From assembly GCF_002915575.1 (NCBI RefSeq), contig NZ_PQGD01000021.1:32186-96185 (forward strand): DNA of 64,000 nucleotides. The letters run 5' to 3'. The DNA comes from Superficieibacter electus (GTDB lineage Bacteria > Pseudomonadota > Gammaproteobacteria > Enterobacterales > Enterobacteriaceae). The notes under the pieces were generated by a model. That model saw only the letters and a list, made by a program, of their open reading frames with translations. It ran no database searches and had not been told where the DNA came from. The first letter of the stretch is position 1. Each line of letters starts with the position of its first letter. A program made the position numbers and the translations under genes. This document shows, piece after piece, positions 50,603 to 61,913 of this stretch.

Positions 50603-51835
50603 ATGCCCTCTTCTGAAACCCCCATCAACTGGAAACGTAATCTAACCGTCACCTGGTTCGGTTGTTTTTTAACGGGTGCCGCGTTTAGCCTGGTGATGCC
50701 TTTTCTGCCGCTGTATGTTGAACAGCTCGGCGTTACGGATCACAGTGCATTAAATATGTGGTCCGGGCTGGTCTTCAGTATCACGTTTTTATTCTCTGCC
50801 GTCGCCTCGCCGCTGTGGGGCGGGTTAGCCGATCGTAAAGGCCGCAAAATTATGCTGCTGCGATCCGCGCTCGGTATGGCCATTGTGATGCTGCTGATGG
50901 GGATGGCGCAAAATATCTGGCAGTTTTTGATCCTGCGGGCGCTTTTAGGGCTGCTGGGCGGTTTCATTCCCAATGCCAACGCATTAATCGCGACGCAAAT
51001 CCCACGCAACAAAAGCGGCTGGGCGCTGGGGACTCTCTCCACCGGCGCGGTGAGCGGCGCACTGTTAGGCCCGCTGGCAGGCGGGCTGTTGGCTGACAGC
51101 TACGGTCTGCGACCTGTCTTCTTCATGACCGCCGGCGTGCTATTTCTCTGTTTCCTGCTGACGCTATTTTATATTCACGAACAGTTTGTCCCGATCGCCA
51201 AAAAAGAGATGCTGCACGCCAGGCAAGTGCTCGCCTCGTTGAAAAGTCCGCGCCTGGTACTGAGCCTGTTTATTACAACCCTTATTATTCAGGTGGCGAC
51301 CGGTTCAATAGCACCGATCCTGACACTCTATGTACGTGAGCTGGCTGGAAATGTCAGTAATATCGCATTCATTAGCGGCATGATCGCTTCTGTACCGGGC
51401 GTCGCAGCGCTACTCAGTGCCCCCCGGCTGGGTAAACTGGGCGATCGCATCGGCCCGGAGAAGATTTTAATTGCCGCTCTTGTCGTCTCAGTACTGCTGC
51501 TTATTCCCATGTCGTTTGTTCAGACCCCGTTTCAGCTCGCAGTTTTACGCTTTCTGCTCGGCGCGGCAGATGGTGCACTCCTGCCCGCAGTACAAACGCT
51601 GCTGGTTTATAATTCGACCAATCAGATTGCCGGGCGGATCTTTAGCTATAACCAGTCCTTCCGGGATATCGGCAACGTTACCGGCCCGCTGATCGGTGCG
51701 GCGGTCTCCGCCAGCTACGGCTTTCGCGCGGTATTCCTCGTTACCGCCGGGGTGGTGCTCTTTAACGTCATTTACTCGACCTTTAGTCTGCGCCGTCGAC
51801 GCGCGGTTGCGGTAGCCAAACAACCGGTTGATTAA
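50603..51835 (+). CDS. mdtG: Multidrug efflux MFS transporter MdtG
   Basis: 410 residues, 12 hydrophobic segments, MFS motif [13 protein letters not shown] between helices 2 and 3. E. coli MdtG (YceE) belongs to the marA/soxS/rob regulon and gives fosfomycin and deoxycholate resistance when overproduced. Confidence 0.95.
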   Translation: MPSSETPINWKRNLTVTWFGCFLTGAAFSLVMPFLPLYVEQLGVTDHSALNMWSGLVFSITFLFSAVASPLWGGLADRKGRKIMLLRSALGMAIVMLLMGMAQNIWQFLILRALLGLLGGFIPNANALIATQIPRNKSGWALGTLSTGAVSGALLGPLAGGLLADSYGLRPVFFMTAGVLFLCFLLTLFYIHEQFVPIAKKEMLHARQVLASLKSPRLVLSLFITTLIIQVATGSIAPILTLYVRELAGNVSNIAFISGMIASVPGVAALLSAPRLGKLGDRIGPEKILIAALVVSVLLLIPMSFVQTPFQLAVLRFLLGAADGALLPAVQTLLVYNSTNQIAGRIFSYNQSFRDIGNVTGPLIGAAVSASYGFRAVFLVTAGVVLFNVIYSTFSLRRRRAVAVAKQPVD

Positions 51836-51941
51836 GCGAGGGTTTCATTTTAGTGAATGATTTTTTGTTGTTCACCCTTGCAATGGCCAATATTCAGCTA
51901 TTCTTTCCCTGACCAACACGTCGAATCACAGGGAGAAACCA

Positions 51942-52319
51942 ATGACTATGTATGCCACACTCGAAGAAGCCATTGATGCGGCGCGCGAAGAATTTCTTGC
52001 CAACACCCCTGGTGTTGAAGAGGAAGATGCCAATATTCAGCAATTAAGCATCCAGAAGTATGTATTACAGGATGGCGACATCATGTGGCAAGCCGAGTTC
52101 TTTGCCGAAGAAGGTGAGAACGGTGACTGCCTGCCAGTCTTAAGCGGTGAAGCAGCACAAAGCGTGTTTGACGGGGACTATGATGAAATAGAACTTCGTC
52201 AGGAGTGGCTGGAAGAAAATACCCTGCATGAGTGGGATGACGGCGAATTTCAGCTCGCGCCTCCGCTGGATACCGAAGAAGGCCAGGCGGCGGCAGATGA
52301 GTGGGATATCCGCGATTAA
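51942..52319 (+). CDS. msyB: Acidic protein MsyB
   Basis: 125 residues, very rich in Asp and Glu. Originally found as a multicopy suppressor of secY/secA defects in E. coli; it is stationary-phase and osmotically induced there. No catalytic motif. Almost the E. coli length of 124. Confidence 0.94.
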   Translation: MTMYATLEEAIDAAREEFLANTPGVEEEDANIQQLSIQKYVLQDGDIMWQAEFFAEEGENGDCLPVLSGEAAQSVFDGDYDEIELRQEWLEENTLHEWDDGEFQLAPPLDTEEGQAAADEWDIRD

Positions 52320-52346
52320 CGGATAAAACCTGACGTCACGGACCTG

Positions 52347-52574
52347 TTACTCATAAGGTCCGTGATGGGCATCAAGCGGTAACAATAGCGTATCGAAAAT
52401 TAATGAAAATGGCAGATCCAGTACCGTCAGCCAGCGCCAGCTGGAGTCGCGCACGTCCCACTGCACGCCGGGATAGTACTGATTGCCATGCCCCTGTCCG
52501 GGTATGGTACGGCTAATAACGCTGCCGCAACCGCAAAGCATAATCGACATCGCGACGACCAGTACTATTCTCAT
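52347..52574 (-). CDS. yceK: Small lipoprotein YceK
   Basis: 75 residues from ATG 52574; an ATG three codons upstream is also in frame. Lipobox MLCGC with Cys near residue 16. DUF1375 family; the RTIPGQGHGNQYYPGVQWD stretch is strongly conserved. Function unknown. Convergent with msyB. Confidence 0.9.
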   Translation of the reverse strand: MRIVLVVAMSIMLCGCGSVISRTIPGQGHGNQYYPGVQWDVRDSSWRWLTVLDLPFSLIFDTLLLPLDAHHGPYE

Positions 52575-52600
52575 GCTCTCCACCCCTGACGCTAAAAAAA

Positions 52601-52620
52601 TACCGGCCCTGGGGCCGGTA
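52601..52620 (-). terminator. Rho-independent terminator of opgGH
   Basis: TACCGGCC, loop CTGG, GGCCGGTA, followed on the minus strand by TTTTTTTAGC, 21 bases after the opgH stop. Confidence 0.9.
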
Positions 52621-52641
52621 CGGACTGTTAACAGTATCTTA

Positions 52642-55179
52642 TCAGGATGATTTTGTCTTCAACGCCAGCGGATTTAGCGCCAGTTGCTGATAATAATTCA
52701 CCCATGAAGAATAACGCTCAGGTGAACTCCATACCCGATAGTGCAAACGTGACATAGTGACCGGGTCGCTTAATAACACCAGACGGCGGTCGCGATTAAG
52801 TTTTTCCGGCGTTTCATTCAGCGCTTGCTCAACGTGGCGCTCACGGGCTATCTCAAGGATATTGCCTTTGCCATGACGAGCCGTTGCCATCGCTGTCGCC
52901 AGCGCATTGAATGACGGATTAAAGACCGCATGCATAAAGCCATCTTTCAGCGAACGCTGAATATTCAGTTCCAGGAAACGGTCAGTATCAATCAGCACTT
53001 GCGGCGGCGAATACTCTTCCGGGATCAGGAACAGCTTCCAGCGTTTAGTGCGTAATCCCACCGTGGAGCGGCTGGAAATGACTGACACAAACGGCGAGAG
53101 GATCAGCGAAAACACAATCGGAGCCAGCCAGAACAGGAAGCGCAGATCCAGCCATGCCATCCCCACGGCCCACACCAGACCGAGAAGCATTTGCGAGCCA
53201 TGACGCTTAAACGCTTCCACCCATGAGGTTGAGTCATCATCACGCTGTGGCGAATTCCAGACGACTTCCCAGCCAAGGAAGGCGCTGACCACGAAAACGG
53301 TATGGAAGAGCATACGTACCGGTGCCAGCAGCACCGAGAACAACACTTCCAGCAGCAAAGAGAGCGTAACGCGAATAAAACCGCCGTACTCTTTCGGCCC
53401 CTTACACCACACCAGAATAATACTGAGCAGTTTTGGCAGGAACAGCAGCACCATTGTTGAGGCAAATAGCGCGATGGCCAGTTCCGGACGCCACTGCGGC
53501 CACACCGGGAATAGCTGGCGCGGCTGGAGGAAATACTGCGGCTCCGTTAACGCGTGAACCACCTGCAGCGCGGTTGAAAGCGCAAGGAACATAAACCACA
53601 GCGGCGCAGACAGATAAGACATAACGCCGGTTAAGAACACTGCACGGTGAACAGGATGCATGCCTTTTACAAGAAACAGGCGGAAGTTCATCAGGTTACC
53701 GTGACACCAGCGACGATCGCGCTTCAGTTCATCCAGCAGGTTAGGCGGTAGCTCTTCATAAGATCCCGGCAGGTCGTAGGCAATCCACACGCCCCAACCA
53801 GCACGACGCATCAGCGCCGCTTCCACAAAGTCATGCGACAGAATTGATCCCGCAAAAGAGCCCTCGCCCGGCAACGGTGCCAGCGCACAGTGCTCAATAA
53901 ACGGCTTCACGCGGATAATAGCGTTATGGCCCCAGTAGTGCGACTCACCCAACTGCCAGAAGTGCAGACCGGCGGTGAACAGCGGACCATAAACGCGCGT
54001 CGCGAACTGCTGGCAGCGTGCGTACAGCGTGTCCATACCAGAGGCTTTTGGCGACGACTGAATGATCCCCGCGTTTGGGTTCGCTTCCATCAGGCGCACG
54101 AGGCCCGTCAGACAGTCCCCCGTCATTACCGAGTCCGCATCCAGCACCACCATATAGCTATACTGGCTGCCCCAGCGGCGACAAAAGTCATCAATGTTGC
54201 CACTTTTGCGTTTCACACGACGGCGACGACGGCGATAGAAGATTTGCCCTTCGCCCTGCACTTCCGCAATCAACTCCATCCACGCTTTCTGCTCAGAGAC
54301 ACAGATGTCCGGATTGTAGCTGTCACTGAGGATGTAGACATCGAAGTGCTGCTGCTGACCGGTGGCTTTAACCGACTCCCAGGTCGCCCGTAGTCCGGCA
54401 AATACGCGATCAACGTCTTCATTACAGATAGGCATAATCAGCGCGGTACGATGCGCCGGGTTAAGCGGTTCATCGCCCACGGTAGAGGCTGAAATACTGT
54501 ATTTATCCCGCCCGATAAGCAATTGCAGAAAACCCATCAGGGCGGTCCAGAAACCTGCCGAGACCCAGCAGAACAGTACCGCAAAGAGGATCAAAATACC
54601 GGTTTGCAAAATATACGGCAGAAGCTGCATGAAGGAGACCAGTAAATCCTGTCCCAACATGTCACTCGGGTTAATCAGCGCCCAGCCCTGATACGGCAGA
54701 ATGGTTTTCATATACCAGGTGGCAACCACAGTTTGCGCCAGGGTCAATATAAGCAGAATGTAACGGCGCAGAGTCCCCACCGCACGCCACTGCTGCTCGC
54801 TGACCTGCTGCTCTTTCGTCAGACGCGAAAGATAGCGCGGCTGCTGCTCACGCCCGCGCAGGCGATCCCAAAAACGGCCAACCGGGTTAGTCCGCCATGG
54901 ATCGGGGAACATGGATGAACGCTTCGCCTTAGGCATCGCGTTAAGCTGCGTGCGACCAAGGTCGTCTTTAACCAGCTGTGCTTTATGCAATGATTCAGGC
55001 CAGCTATGTTCAAGGCGAGACTTGACCGAGCCCAGCGGGGCGTCATCTTCACGTTCAAAGCGCTGGTGTTCAGCATCAAGCGCTTCATGAACGGCGCGCA
55101 GATCCCTGTCGGCTGGAATTGCCGCTTTCTCAGTGTCCGTGAGCGGCAACGCGTCGATATATTTCGTTATATTATTCAT
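52642..55179 (-). CDS. opgH: Osmoregulated periplasmic glucan glucosyltransferase OpgH
   Basis: 845 residues from ATG 55179 ([13 protein letters not shown]); an upstream ATG at 55209 is internal to opgG and unlikely. GT2-type catalytic domain with Asp motifs ([17 protein letters not shown]) and RRWCHGN as the QxxRW equivalent, within about eight transmembrane helices. Polymerises UDP-glucose into the beta-1,2 glucan backbone and also couples cell size to nutrients through FtsZ in E. coli. The start overlaps the opgG stop by 8 bases. Confidence 0.97.
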   Translation of the reverse strand: MNNITKYIDALPLTDTEKAAIPADRDLRAVHEALDAEHQRFEREDDAPLGSVKSRLEHSWPESLHKAQLVKDDLGRTQLNAMPKAKRSSMFPDPWRTNPVGRFWDRLRGREQQPRYLSRLTKEQQVSEQQWRAVGTLRRYILLILTLAQTVVATWYMKTILPYQGWALINPSDMLGQDLLVSFMQLLPYILQTGILILFAVLFCWVSAGFWTALMGFLQLLIGRDKYSISASTVGDEPLNPAHRTALIMPICNEDVDRVFAGLRATWESVKATGQQQHFDVYILSDSYNPDICVSEQKAWMELIAEVQGEGQIFYRRRRRRVKRKSGNIDDFCRRWGSQYSYMVVLDADSVMTGDCLTGLVRLMEANPNAGIIQSSPKASGMDTLYARCQQFATRVYGPLFTAGLHFWQLGESHYWGHNAIIRVKPFIEHCALAPLPGEGSFAGSILSHDFVEAALMRRAGWGVWIAYDLPGSYEELPPNLLDELKRDRRWCHGNLMNFRLFLVKGMHPVHRAVFLTGVMSYLSAPLWFMFLALSTALQVVHALTEPQYFLQPRQLFPVWPQWRPELAIALFASTMVLLFLPKLLSIILVWCKGPKEYGGFIRVTLSLLLEVLFSVLLAPVRMLFHTVFVVSAFLGWEVVWNSPQRDDDSTSWVEAFKRHGSQMLLGLVWAVGMAWLDLRFLFWLAPIVFSLILSPFVSVISSRSTVGLRTKRWKLFLIPEEYSPPQVLIDTDRFLELNIQRSLKDGFMHAVFNPSFNALATAMATARHGKGNILEIARERHVEQALNETPEKLNRDRRLVLLSDPVTMSRLHYRVWSSPERYSSWVNYYQQLALNPLALKTKSS

Positions 55180-56707
55180 TGGCAGGTAACTGATAGCTCC
55201 AGGTTTCACTCAGCGTCTGGTCTGCATTTACCAGCGCGGCACGCATCTCAGTGGTCTGCTTAGGATCTTTAATCTTCATTCGCAGCGTCAGACGCCAGCC
55301 TTTGGTCACTGGATTATAGCGCACGCTGTTTTCAACGATTTCACCATTGTCACCAATGCTGGTTTGCGCCGTGACTGGCGTATCTGCCGGCAGCTTTTTC
55401 ATCTCCGGCCCGGCAAAATCGATCACAAAGGCCAGTGTTCCATCCGCCTGACGAATAAGATTGGATTGCTTAACGTCCCCGGCTGAACGACGGCTCTGGA
55501 TCACGTAGGCGTTATCCGGCGCATGCAGCTTGTCTTCATCCCGGCTGAAGGTAATAGCGTAACTAAAGTTCATCTCTTTACCGGCCTCAGGGAGCTGATC
55601 CGGTGTCCAGTACGCGACGATATTATCGTTAGTTTCATCGTTGGTTGGGATTTCAACCAGCTCAACTTTGCCTTTTCCCCACTCCCCTTTTGGCGTGATC
55701 CATGCACTCGGGCGCAGATCGTAGCGGTCGTCGAGATCTTCATAGCGGTTAAACTGACGGCCACGCTGTAACAGACCAAAGCCTTGTGGGTTTTCCATTG
55801 CGTAGCTGCTCACCCCCAGGTGTTTCGGGTTGTTAAGCGGACGCCAGATCCACTCGCCATTACCCGCATGGATCGACAATCCGTTGGAGTCATGCAGTTC
55901 AGGACGGAAGTTGGTCGTTGGAGAGGGCTGATTTGGCCCAAAGAGGAACATGCTGGTCAGGGGGGCTACGCCGAGTTTACCAACCTTATCGCGCAGGTAA
56001 ACTTTCGACTGGACGTCAACCACCGTATCGCGCCCCGGCATGATGGTGAAGCGGTATGCGCCCGTTGCACGTGGAGAATCCAGCAGCGCGTAGATGTTCA
56101 GGCGCTTATCAGTGGGTTTTGGCCGTTCGATCCAGAACTCACGAAAACGCGGGAACTCTTCACCTGATGGTAGTGCGGTATCAATCGCCAGACCTCGGGC
56201 GGAGAGGCCATACACCTGCCCCTGGCCCAGCACACGGAAGTAGCTTGCCCCGAGCATACTGACGATTTCGTCATTCTTATCTTTACTGTTGACCGGGTAG
56301 AGAACTTTGAAGCCGGCAAAACCCAGATCTTTTACGGTGTCTTTATCGTGCTGAACATTGCCGAAGTTGAAGTAGTCCGGGCTGTATTTGATCTTACGCA
56401 CGGCGTTGGAGGTCACTTCATTGATGGTCACCGGCGTATCAAAGTACATTCCCTGATGATAAAATTCGAGCTTGAAAGGCGTCTTAATCTTGCCCCAGTA
56501 AGCTTTGTCGTGGTTGAACTGAATCTGCTGATAATCCGCATATTTCATCTCGCGGAAGACGGAGGGCAGATTGCTTTTAGGAGCCTCATAGCCTTTTCCT
56601 GCCAGTGACTGGGCCTGCTTTGCCACATCATCAATGGAGAACGCCCATGCAGATGAGGTGCACAGGGACAACGTTATGGCTACGCCTAACCAGCGCATTT
56701 TCATCAT
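55172..56707 (-). CDS. opgG: Periplasmic glucan biosynthesis protein OpgG
   Basis: 511 residues from ATG 56707 ([15 protein letters not shown]), the E. coli length; an ATG at 56725 (MKNKSQ) with a GGGGGAAG tract further upstream is a real alternative. Signal peptide ends near SAWA-FSID. Two beta-sandwich domains act on the nascent glucan in the periplasm and it is needed with OpgH for synthesis. Divergent from opgC; the 269-base gap should hold osmotically controlled promoters. Confidence 0.96.
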   Translation of the reverse strand: MMKMRWLGVAITLSLCTSSAWAFSIDDVAKQAQSLAGKGYEAPKSNLPSVFREMKYADYQQIQFNHDKAYWGKIKTPFKLEFYHQGMYFDTPVTINEVTSNAVRKIKYSPDYFNFGNVQHDKDTVKDLGFAGFKVLYPVNSKDKNDEIVSMLGASYFRVLGQGQVYGLSARGLAIDTALPSGEEFPRFREFWIERPKPTDKRLNIYALLDSPRATGAYRFTIMPGRDTVVDVQSKVYLRDKVGKLGVAPLTSMFLFGPNQPSPTTNFRPELHDSNGLSIHAGNGEWIWRPLNNPKHLGVSSYAMENPQGFGLLQRGRQFNRYEDLDDRYDLRPSAWITPKGEWGKGKVELVEIPTNDETNDNIVAYWTPDQLPEAGKEMNFSYAITFSRDEDKLHAPDNAYVIQSRRSAGDVKQSNLIRQADGTLAFVIDFAGPEMKKLPADTPVTAQTSIGDNGEIVENSVRYNPVTKGWRLTLRMKIKDPKQTTEMRAALVNADQTLSETWSYQLPANE

Positions 56708-56976
56708 CTGTGATTTATTTTTCATAATAAGTAAGCACTTCCCCCTTTGTGTGCTTAAATCGATCCGATCCATTTTAATGGAAACTCTGGCAATCCGACA
56801 ACATAATCCCCAATTTGTTCAGCGTGCGGCTTAGGGTTTAAGCAACTTCCCGCGGCCTTTGCACTTTACGTGCTTATCCTGGAGACAGGTTTTCAGACTT
56901 GGTGTAGGGTTGCAGCGGATGTTAACATTATCGCGTCTGGTGATAAGACGAAAAGTCTGAGAATGCAAACAATTAT

Positions 56977-58137
56977 ATGAGCAATGTACCCGCACAACGT
57001 GAATATTTCCTCGACTCCATTCGTGCATGGCTGATGCTTTTGGGGATACCTTTTCATATCTCGTTAATCTATTCGAGTCATATCTGGCACGTTAATAGCG
57101 CCGAGTCATCCTGGTGGCTTACGCTGTTCAATGATTTTATTCACGCCTTCCGGATGCAGGTTTTCTTTGTTATTTCCGGTTACTTTTCATACATGCTTTT
57201 TTTACGTTATCCGTTAAAAAAGTGGTGGAAAGTCCGCGTGGAACGCGTTGGCATTCCGATGCTCACCGCCATCCCGTTATTAACATTGCCACAGTTTATG
57301 ATGCTGCAATATGTGAAAGGCAAGACAGAAACCTGGCATACGCTTTCGTTGTATGAGAAGTATAATACTCTGGTCTGGGAGTTGACCTCCCATCTGTGGT
57401 TTTTACTGGTGTTGACTATCCTGACTACCGCCGGGCTGTGGCTGTTTAGTCTCCTTCGCCGACGTCAGGAACAGCAGCAGGGTGTGCTGCTCGCCCGGCT
57501 GACCCTCAGCAAACTTACGCTCATTTTCTTTCTGCTGGGCATTGCTTACGCCGCTCTGCGTCGTACGCTGCTGATTGTTTACGCACCGGTTCTCAGCGAC
57601 GGGCTATTTAACTTCGTGGTAATGCAGACGCTGTTTTATATCCCTTTCTTTATCCTTGGCGCGCTGGCTTTTATTAATCCCCGCCTGAAGGAACTTTTCA
57701 CCACGCCGTCTCCCTGGTGTTTAGCCGGGGCAATCGTGGGTTTTGTCGCCTATTTGCTGAACCAGCGCTACGGTAGCGGCGACGCGTGGATGTATGAAAC
57801 CGAATCGGTGATTACGATGGTATTTGGCTTATGGATGGTTAACGTGGTCTTTTCCTTCGGACACCGGCTGCTTAATTTCCAGTCGGCGCGGGTGACTTAT
57901 TTTGTTAACGCGTCGCTGTTTATTTACCTGGTGCATCACCCGTTGACGTTATTTTTTGGCGCGTATATTACACCGCAGATTAGCTCTAATACGCTGGGTT
58001 TTTTCACCGGTCTGGTGTTTGTGGTAGGTTGTGCGCTGGTGCTGTACGAAATTCATTTGCGCATACCGCTGCTGCGTTTTCTGTTCTCAGGCAAACCGCA
58101 GACAAAGCAGGATAAGTCTGCGGTTACGGCACGATAA
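56977..58137 (+). CDS. opgC: Glucan succinyltransferase OpgC
   Basis: 386 residues, about ten transmembrane helices, acyltransferase-3 family with the conserved N-terminal [20 protein letters not shown] (including the key His). Transfers succinyl groups to osmoregulated periplasmic glucans. Divergent from opgGH. Confidence 0.96.
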   Translation: MSNVPAQREYFLDSIRAWLMLLGIPFHISLIYSSHIWHVNSAESSWWLTLFNDFIHAFRMQVFFVISGYFSYMLFLRYPLKKWWKVRVERVGIPMLTAIPLLTLPQFMMLQYVKGKTETWHTLSLYEKYNTLVWELTSHLWFLLVLTILTTAGLWLFSLLRRRQEQQQGVLLARLTLSKLTLIFFLLGIAYAALRRTLLIVYAPVLSDGLFNFVVMQTLFYIPFFILGALAFINPRLKELFTTPSPWCLAGAIVGFVAYLLNQRYGSGDAWMYETESVITMVFGLWMVNVVFSFGHRLLNFQSARVTYFVNASLFIYLVHHPLTLFFGAYITPQISSNTLGFFTGLVFVVGCALVLYEIHLRIPLLRFLFSGKPQTKQDKSAVTAR

Positions 58138-58142
58138 TAGTT

Positions 58143-58165
58143 GGCCCCCTCAACTAAAGGGGGCC
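58143..58165. terminator. Bidirectional terminator between opgC and clsC
   Basis: GGCCCCCT, loop CAACTAA, AGGGGGCC between two convergent genes, 5 bases after opgC and 2 bases before the clsC stop. Confidence 0.75.
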
Positions 58166-58167
58166 GC

Positions 58168-59631
58168 TTATAATAGCCATTCGACCGGTAATCGATAAAC
58201 CAGACGTACCAGAAGACGTTTCCAGAAGTGTGAGTTTGGCTCCTTCTTTAACACAATCGTCTGTCCATCCCGCTCTTCAATCCAGTTCACTCTTCCCCAC
58301 CGATCCAGCTTAAGTTGCCAGGCGGCATGGCGCTGGCTTTTGAGGAAATTATGGTGAATTTTTTGCGCCAGCGGTTCGCTGTCTATCACAAAGCCCATTT
58401 CGGTATTTAGCATCGCTGAACGCGGATCAAAATTAAACGAGCCAATAAACACTTTACTGTTGTCCACGCTGAACGTTTTTGCATGCAGGCTCGAGCCGGA
58501 GTTCCCGGTAAGCCCGCTATCATGCAGACCGGGCGCAGGTTTTGAGGTTGGTTTTAATTCGAAAAGCTCCACACCATGGCGCAGCAATTTTTTACGCCAG
58601 CGCGCGTAGCCTGCGTGAACGACCGCCACATCGTTAGCTGCCAGGGAGTTGGTCAGGATAGCCACTTTGACGCCGCGCCGGACCATTTGCAGGATCATAG
58701 CGACACCCGCACGTCCCGGGACAAAGTAAGAAGAAATGATATCAATCTGTTTTTCCGGTGCCCCCATCACGTTCATCAGCCGCTGAGGGAGCAACGTCCG
58801 CTTACGCGCTTTCCCCTGCCCCTTGCGCGGGTCGTCACTTAACAAGCGAGTTTGCGCCCACAGCAAAGGAAGCGAGCCCTCTTCCAGGCGAGAAACGAAG
58901 GAGGTAGTTTTCAGCTTGTGCAAATACTGTTGGGCATATGGGTCATTAAGCCATTCATCCGGGATCACTACCCGGCGGGTAATGTCCTCTTCTGAGATAT
59001 CCAGCACCTGCTGCAACGTCGAGACGGATTTGCACTCCCAGTAACGCTCAAAATCCTCCGCCACATCCGCCACGACATCACCAATGGCCATCACATCCAG
59101 ATCGGTAAAGAGTGGCTCTTTGCCCGCACCAAAATAGGCATCACCGACGTTTCTGCCACCAATAATGGTTACTTCACCATCAACGGTAAAACTCTTATTG
59201 TGCATGCGGCGGTTAAGGCGAGCGAAGTCGGTGAGGTAGCCGAGGATACGCAGAGTCCTGAAAGAGAAAGAGTTAAAAAGACGCACCTCTATATTATGAT
59301 GGGCGTCCAGCAACCGTAGCGTATCGTCAAGCCCTACCGTATTGTTGTCATCAAGCAAAAGCCTGACTTTAACGCCTCGCTCCGCCGCTTCAAGCAGCAC
59401 GCGAAACAATAAGCGCCCGGACATATCATCTTCCCAGATGTAGTACTGCACATCCAGGGTCCGTTCGGCCATTTGCGCCAGCCGGTATCGCGCGGCGAAC
59501 GCGTCGAGGCTGTCATCAAGGGGTAAAAGACCACAATGGTCCGGATGCGCTGCACGGGCCGGAGCGATTGCTCGCCCCAGCCGTGTTTTATGCGACCGGC
59601 TCGTCTCCCTGCTGGGTGAGTAATCGCTCAT
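58168..59631 (-). CDS. clsC: Cardiolipin synthase C
   Basis: 487 residues from ATG 59631 with GCAGGAC upstream; several more distal starts exist, but they extend into ymdB. Two phospholipase D HKD motifs: [16 protein letters not shown] in the first half and [16 protein letters not shown] in the second. Joins phosphatidylethanolamine and phosphatidylglycerol to cardiolipin in E. coli, with YmdB enhancing activity. It overlaps the end of ymdB by 44 bases. Confidence 0.93.
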   Translation of the reverse strand: MSDYSPSRETSRSHKTRLGRAIAPARAAHPDHCGLLPLDDSLDAFAARYRLAQMAERTLDVQYYIWEDDMSGRLLFRVLLEAAERGVKVRLLLDDNNTVGLDDTLRLLDAHHNIEVRLFNSFSFRTLRILGYLTDFARLNRRMHNKSFTVDGEVTIIGGRNVGDAYFGAGKEPLFTDLDVMAIGDVVADVAEDFERYWECKSVSTLQQVLDISEEDITRRVVIPDEWLNDPYAQQYLHKLKTTSFVSRLEEGSLPLLWAQTRLLSDDPRKGQGKARKRTLLPQRLMNVMGAPEKQIDIISSYFVPGRAGVAMILQMVRRGVKVAILTNSLAANDVAVVHAGYARWRKKLLRHGVELFELKPTSKPAPGLHDSGLTGNSGSSLHAKTFSVDNSKVFIGSFNFDPRSAMLNTEMGFVIDSEPLAQKIHHNFLKSQRHAAWQLKLDRWGRVNWIEERDGQTIVLKKEPNSHFWKRLLVRLVYRLPVEWLL

Positions 59632-60130
59632 AAAGTCCTGCATTTTCCTCATCATAACAGACAAAGTATATCTGCTCTGGCTGAGGACGCCGGGTGATGT
59701 AATCCGAAACGGCATGAAATGCGATTTCTGCGGCGGCGGCTTTCGGATAACCATAAATACCCGTACTAATCGCCGGGAAAGCAATTGAGTGAAAATCGTT
59801 GTCGCGGGCAAGCTGTAAACTGTTGCGATACGCATCTTCCAGCAGCCGGGCTTCGTTATGTTCTCCCCCGCGCCAGATGGGTCCGACGGTATGAATGACA
59901 GCTTTTGCCGGCAGGTTGCCGGCCAGCGTAATCACTGCATGACCCGGCGCGCACTCCCCCTGCTGCTGGCGTACCACTTTGCAAGCCTCAAGCAAAGCCG
60001 GACCCGCCGCGCGATGAATAGCGCCATCAACACCGCCCCCACCCATCAAGGAACTGTTAGCTGCATTGACGATGACATCGACCTGCATAGTAGTGATATC
60101 GCCCCGAATCACCTGAATGCGTGATTGCAT
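59588..60130 (-). CDS. ymdB: Macrodomain O-acetyl-ADP-ribose deacetylase YmdB
   Basis: 180 residues, a single macrodomain. Ligand loop [18 protein letters not shown] and the second loop [14 protein letters not shown] are intact. Hydrolyses O-acetyl-ADP-ribose and, in E. coli, binds and inhibits RNase III under stress. Operon with clsC. Confidence 0.96.
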   Translation of the reverse strand: MQSRIQVIRGDITTMQVDVIVNAANSSLMGGGGVDGAIHRAAGPALLEACKVVRQQQGECAPGHAVITLAGNLPAKAVIHTVGPIWRGGEHNEARLLEDAYRNSLQLARDNDFHSIAFPAISTGIYGYPKAAAAEIAFHAVSDYITRRPQPEQIYFVCYDEENAGLYERLLTQQGDEPVA

Positions 60131-60226
60131 AATTTTCTCCTGCTGGCATCGGTACTGATGAGTTTATCTTACTCCAATGCACAGAAGAAGACGCGTTCTG
60201 CCAGCGTGGTGTAACGCGCCATGCGC

Positions 60227-60544
60227 TTAGCGATACTGAATGATATAAAGGCCGAGCGTGCGCTCCGGGTTTAAATATTCCAGGGTGGTCTTCTCAAACG
60301 GCGTATTACTCACTTCCTGTAGCGGCTGATGATTTAACGACTGTCGGAAGTGCTGGGTTTTGCCTTCACGCACACAGGAAACATTAATATTATGCGTATT
60401 ATGCGTTACTTCGCAGGGTGGCTCGACTACTTGCCCCTGAAAATGAATGATGCCTCCCGTCGCTTCTTCGCCTGCAAACGTGTTTATAGAGAAGGCGGCT
60501 ACTGCTGCCTGAGCGCTAATGATGATGTAATCAGATAATTTCAT
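60227..60544 (-). CDS. ymdA: Fimbrial-like periplasmic protein, YmdA-like
   Basis: 105 residues from ATG 60544 with AGGGG upstream. Signal peptide up to about SINTFA, then a short fimbrial-type beta segment GGIIHFQGQVVEPPCEV with two Cys likely forming a disulfide. Position next to ymdB matches E. coli ymdA. The sequence does not resemble CsgC. Function unknown; the remnant of a fimbrial-like subunit is a possibility. Confidence 0.7.
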   Translation of the reverse strand: MKLSDYIIISAQAAVAAFSINTFAGEEATGGIIHFQGQVVEPPCEVTHNTHNINVSCVREGKTQHFRQSLNHQPLQEVSNTPFEKTTLEYLNPERTLGLYIIQYR

Positions 60545-60752
60545 GGTCAATCCCCTGTTTCAGAATCGCGTCTGAAAACGGAAGTAAAGTTAAAGCTTAG
60601 TTATCTTTATTACACCTAATTTACAAACAAATAAATACGTATTAACTATTAAATTGATTATTTTCACAAAAAATCAATATTTCTTGATAAACATATTCAC
60701 CAAATAAATACTTTAGCGAATATATAATATTCCCATTGATCATTTGCGATTT
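60545..60752. other. AT-rich junction where the curli locus is missing
   Basis: 208 bases between the ymdA-like gene and ycdZ. In E. coli this interval holds csgDEFG and csgBAC. Here it has no coding capacity, is very AT-rich and contains no recognisable csg sequence, insertion sequence or tRNA. It may hold the promoter of the ymdA-like gene. Confidence 0.7.
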
Positions 60753-61235
60753 TTATTCAGAGACGCTGAGGGGACGTGATTTTTTATTAGCGCGGGCAGC
60801 CAGCCATAGACCACTATTTTTCATGGCATAGCCAAAAACAAGCCCCAACAAGACGGAAGGAATGACAAGCTGATAATCCCCCTGCGCGGCAAACGTGGCG
60901 CAGGCACCGATAAAGGTGCCGGGAACGAAGGAAAGTAGACGTTGTTTTGCCTGAATACACATTAGAAAGGCAACCACCCCGGTCATCATATAACCAATGA
61001 TCTCCAGGTGCGGGGCCAACGCGCTGCCATGAATAATAATTTGCGCCCAGATGATACCGCTCATCAGGGTTGAGGCAGAAATGGCCAGGCCTTTCAGCCC
61101 TCCCTGAGGACAGGCAAAATAAGCGGTACAGCCAAGAAAGCCGGCCCAGCCTAATAAACCCAGCGATACGGCAACCCATCCCCATAAACCGGAGAGGACG
61201 CCTGTGGTGATTGCGATTGCGAGAAGTGTGCTCAT
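60753..61235 (-). CDS. ycdZ: DUF1097 inner-membrane protein YcdZ
   Basis: 160 residues from ATG 61235 (MSTLLAIAITTGVLSG), five or so hydrophobic helices; in-frame ATGs at 61244 and 61247 are also possible. Strongly similar to E. coli YcdZ, including YFACPQGGLKGLAIS. Function unknown. Confidence 0.92.
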   Translation of the reverse strand: MSTLLAIAITTGVLSGLWGWVAVSLGLLGWAGFLGCTAYFACPQGGLKGLAISASTLMSGIIWAQIIIHGSALAPHLEIIGYMMTGVVAFLMCIQAKQRLLSFVPGTFIGACATFAAQGDYQLVIPSVLLGLVFGYAMKNSGLWLAARANKKSRPLSVSE

Positions 61236-61337
61236 AGCGCGCATCATAGCAGATGCGCGAAGGACAAAGGAGATCTACTGCACAATAAATGCAATAAAGG
61301 TTTTGTTGTTACATTTTTATTGTGATTAATATCACAA

Positions 61338-61892
61338 TTATTCATCCTCTCCTTCCTGCAGCTCTTCCCACATTGCCGCGATAGCCTCGCGCGTCAACTG
61401 TGCCAGCGTGCGCCAGAACGGCGTTAACGCATGCGCTTCAACTTTGCCAAGAAAGGTGTCACACCATGGCAGTAAATATTCCGCAAATAAGGTTTCCTGC
61501 GCCTCGCTCTCGTCTTCAGTGGACTGGTCTTCCAGCCAGGACGCGGCCAGCAGCAATGTACCAAAATGATCGGCTGGCGTATCGGTGAGCGGCATACCGC
61601 GAGCGCTCAGAAAGGCACGGACATCGCTTTCTGTCGTCCCTTCAAACCATGCGCTACGATAAGGCGCAACGCGGCAATCCGGGCCGACAAATAGCGCTTC
61701 ATAATCCGCCGCCAGCGCGTCAGGATCATAGCTTTTCTGTAACCGTGCCAGTAGCTCATCCTGCTCCAGCGGCCAGCTGGCGGCCAGTTTGCCGTCTTTA
61801 ATCAGCGTAAACAGCGGGACTAACAGCGGGTCCTGCGGCTGGCGATAGTAAAGAGAACCGAGGACGCGGCACAGGATTGAAAACTCGTTCAT
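61338..61892 (-). CDS. ycdY: TorD/DmsD-family chaperone YcdY
   Basis: 184 residues, all-helical redox-enzyme maturation protein family (acidic patch AADYEALFVGP). E. coli YcdY helps load zinc into YcdX, encoded just upstream, and both affect swarming. Gap to ycdX is 21 bases. Confidence 0.94.
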   Translation of the reverse strand: MNEFSILCRVLGSLYYRQPQDPLLVPLFTLIKDGKLAASWPLEQDELLARLQKSYDPDALAADYEALFVGPDCRVAPYRSAWFEGTTESDVRAFLSARGMPLTDTPADHFGTLLLAASWLEDQSTEDESEAQETLFAEYLLPWCDTFLGKVEAHALTPFWRTLAQLTREAIAAMWEELQEGEDE

Positions 61893-61913
61893 GCAATATT
61901 TCCATTAATCAGG

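Noticed and set aside
60227-60544. csgC, last gene of the curli operon
   Set aside because: The sequence shows a fimbrial-type GGIIHFQGQVVEPPC strand and no CsgC-like motifs; position fits ymdA.
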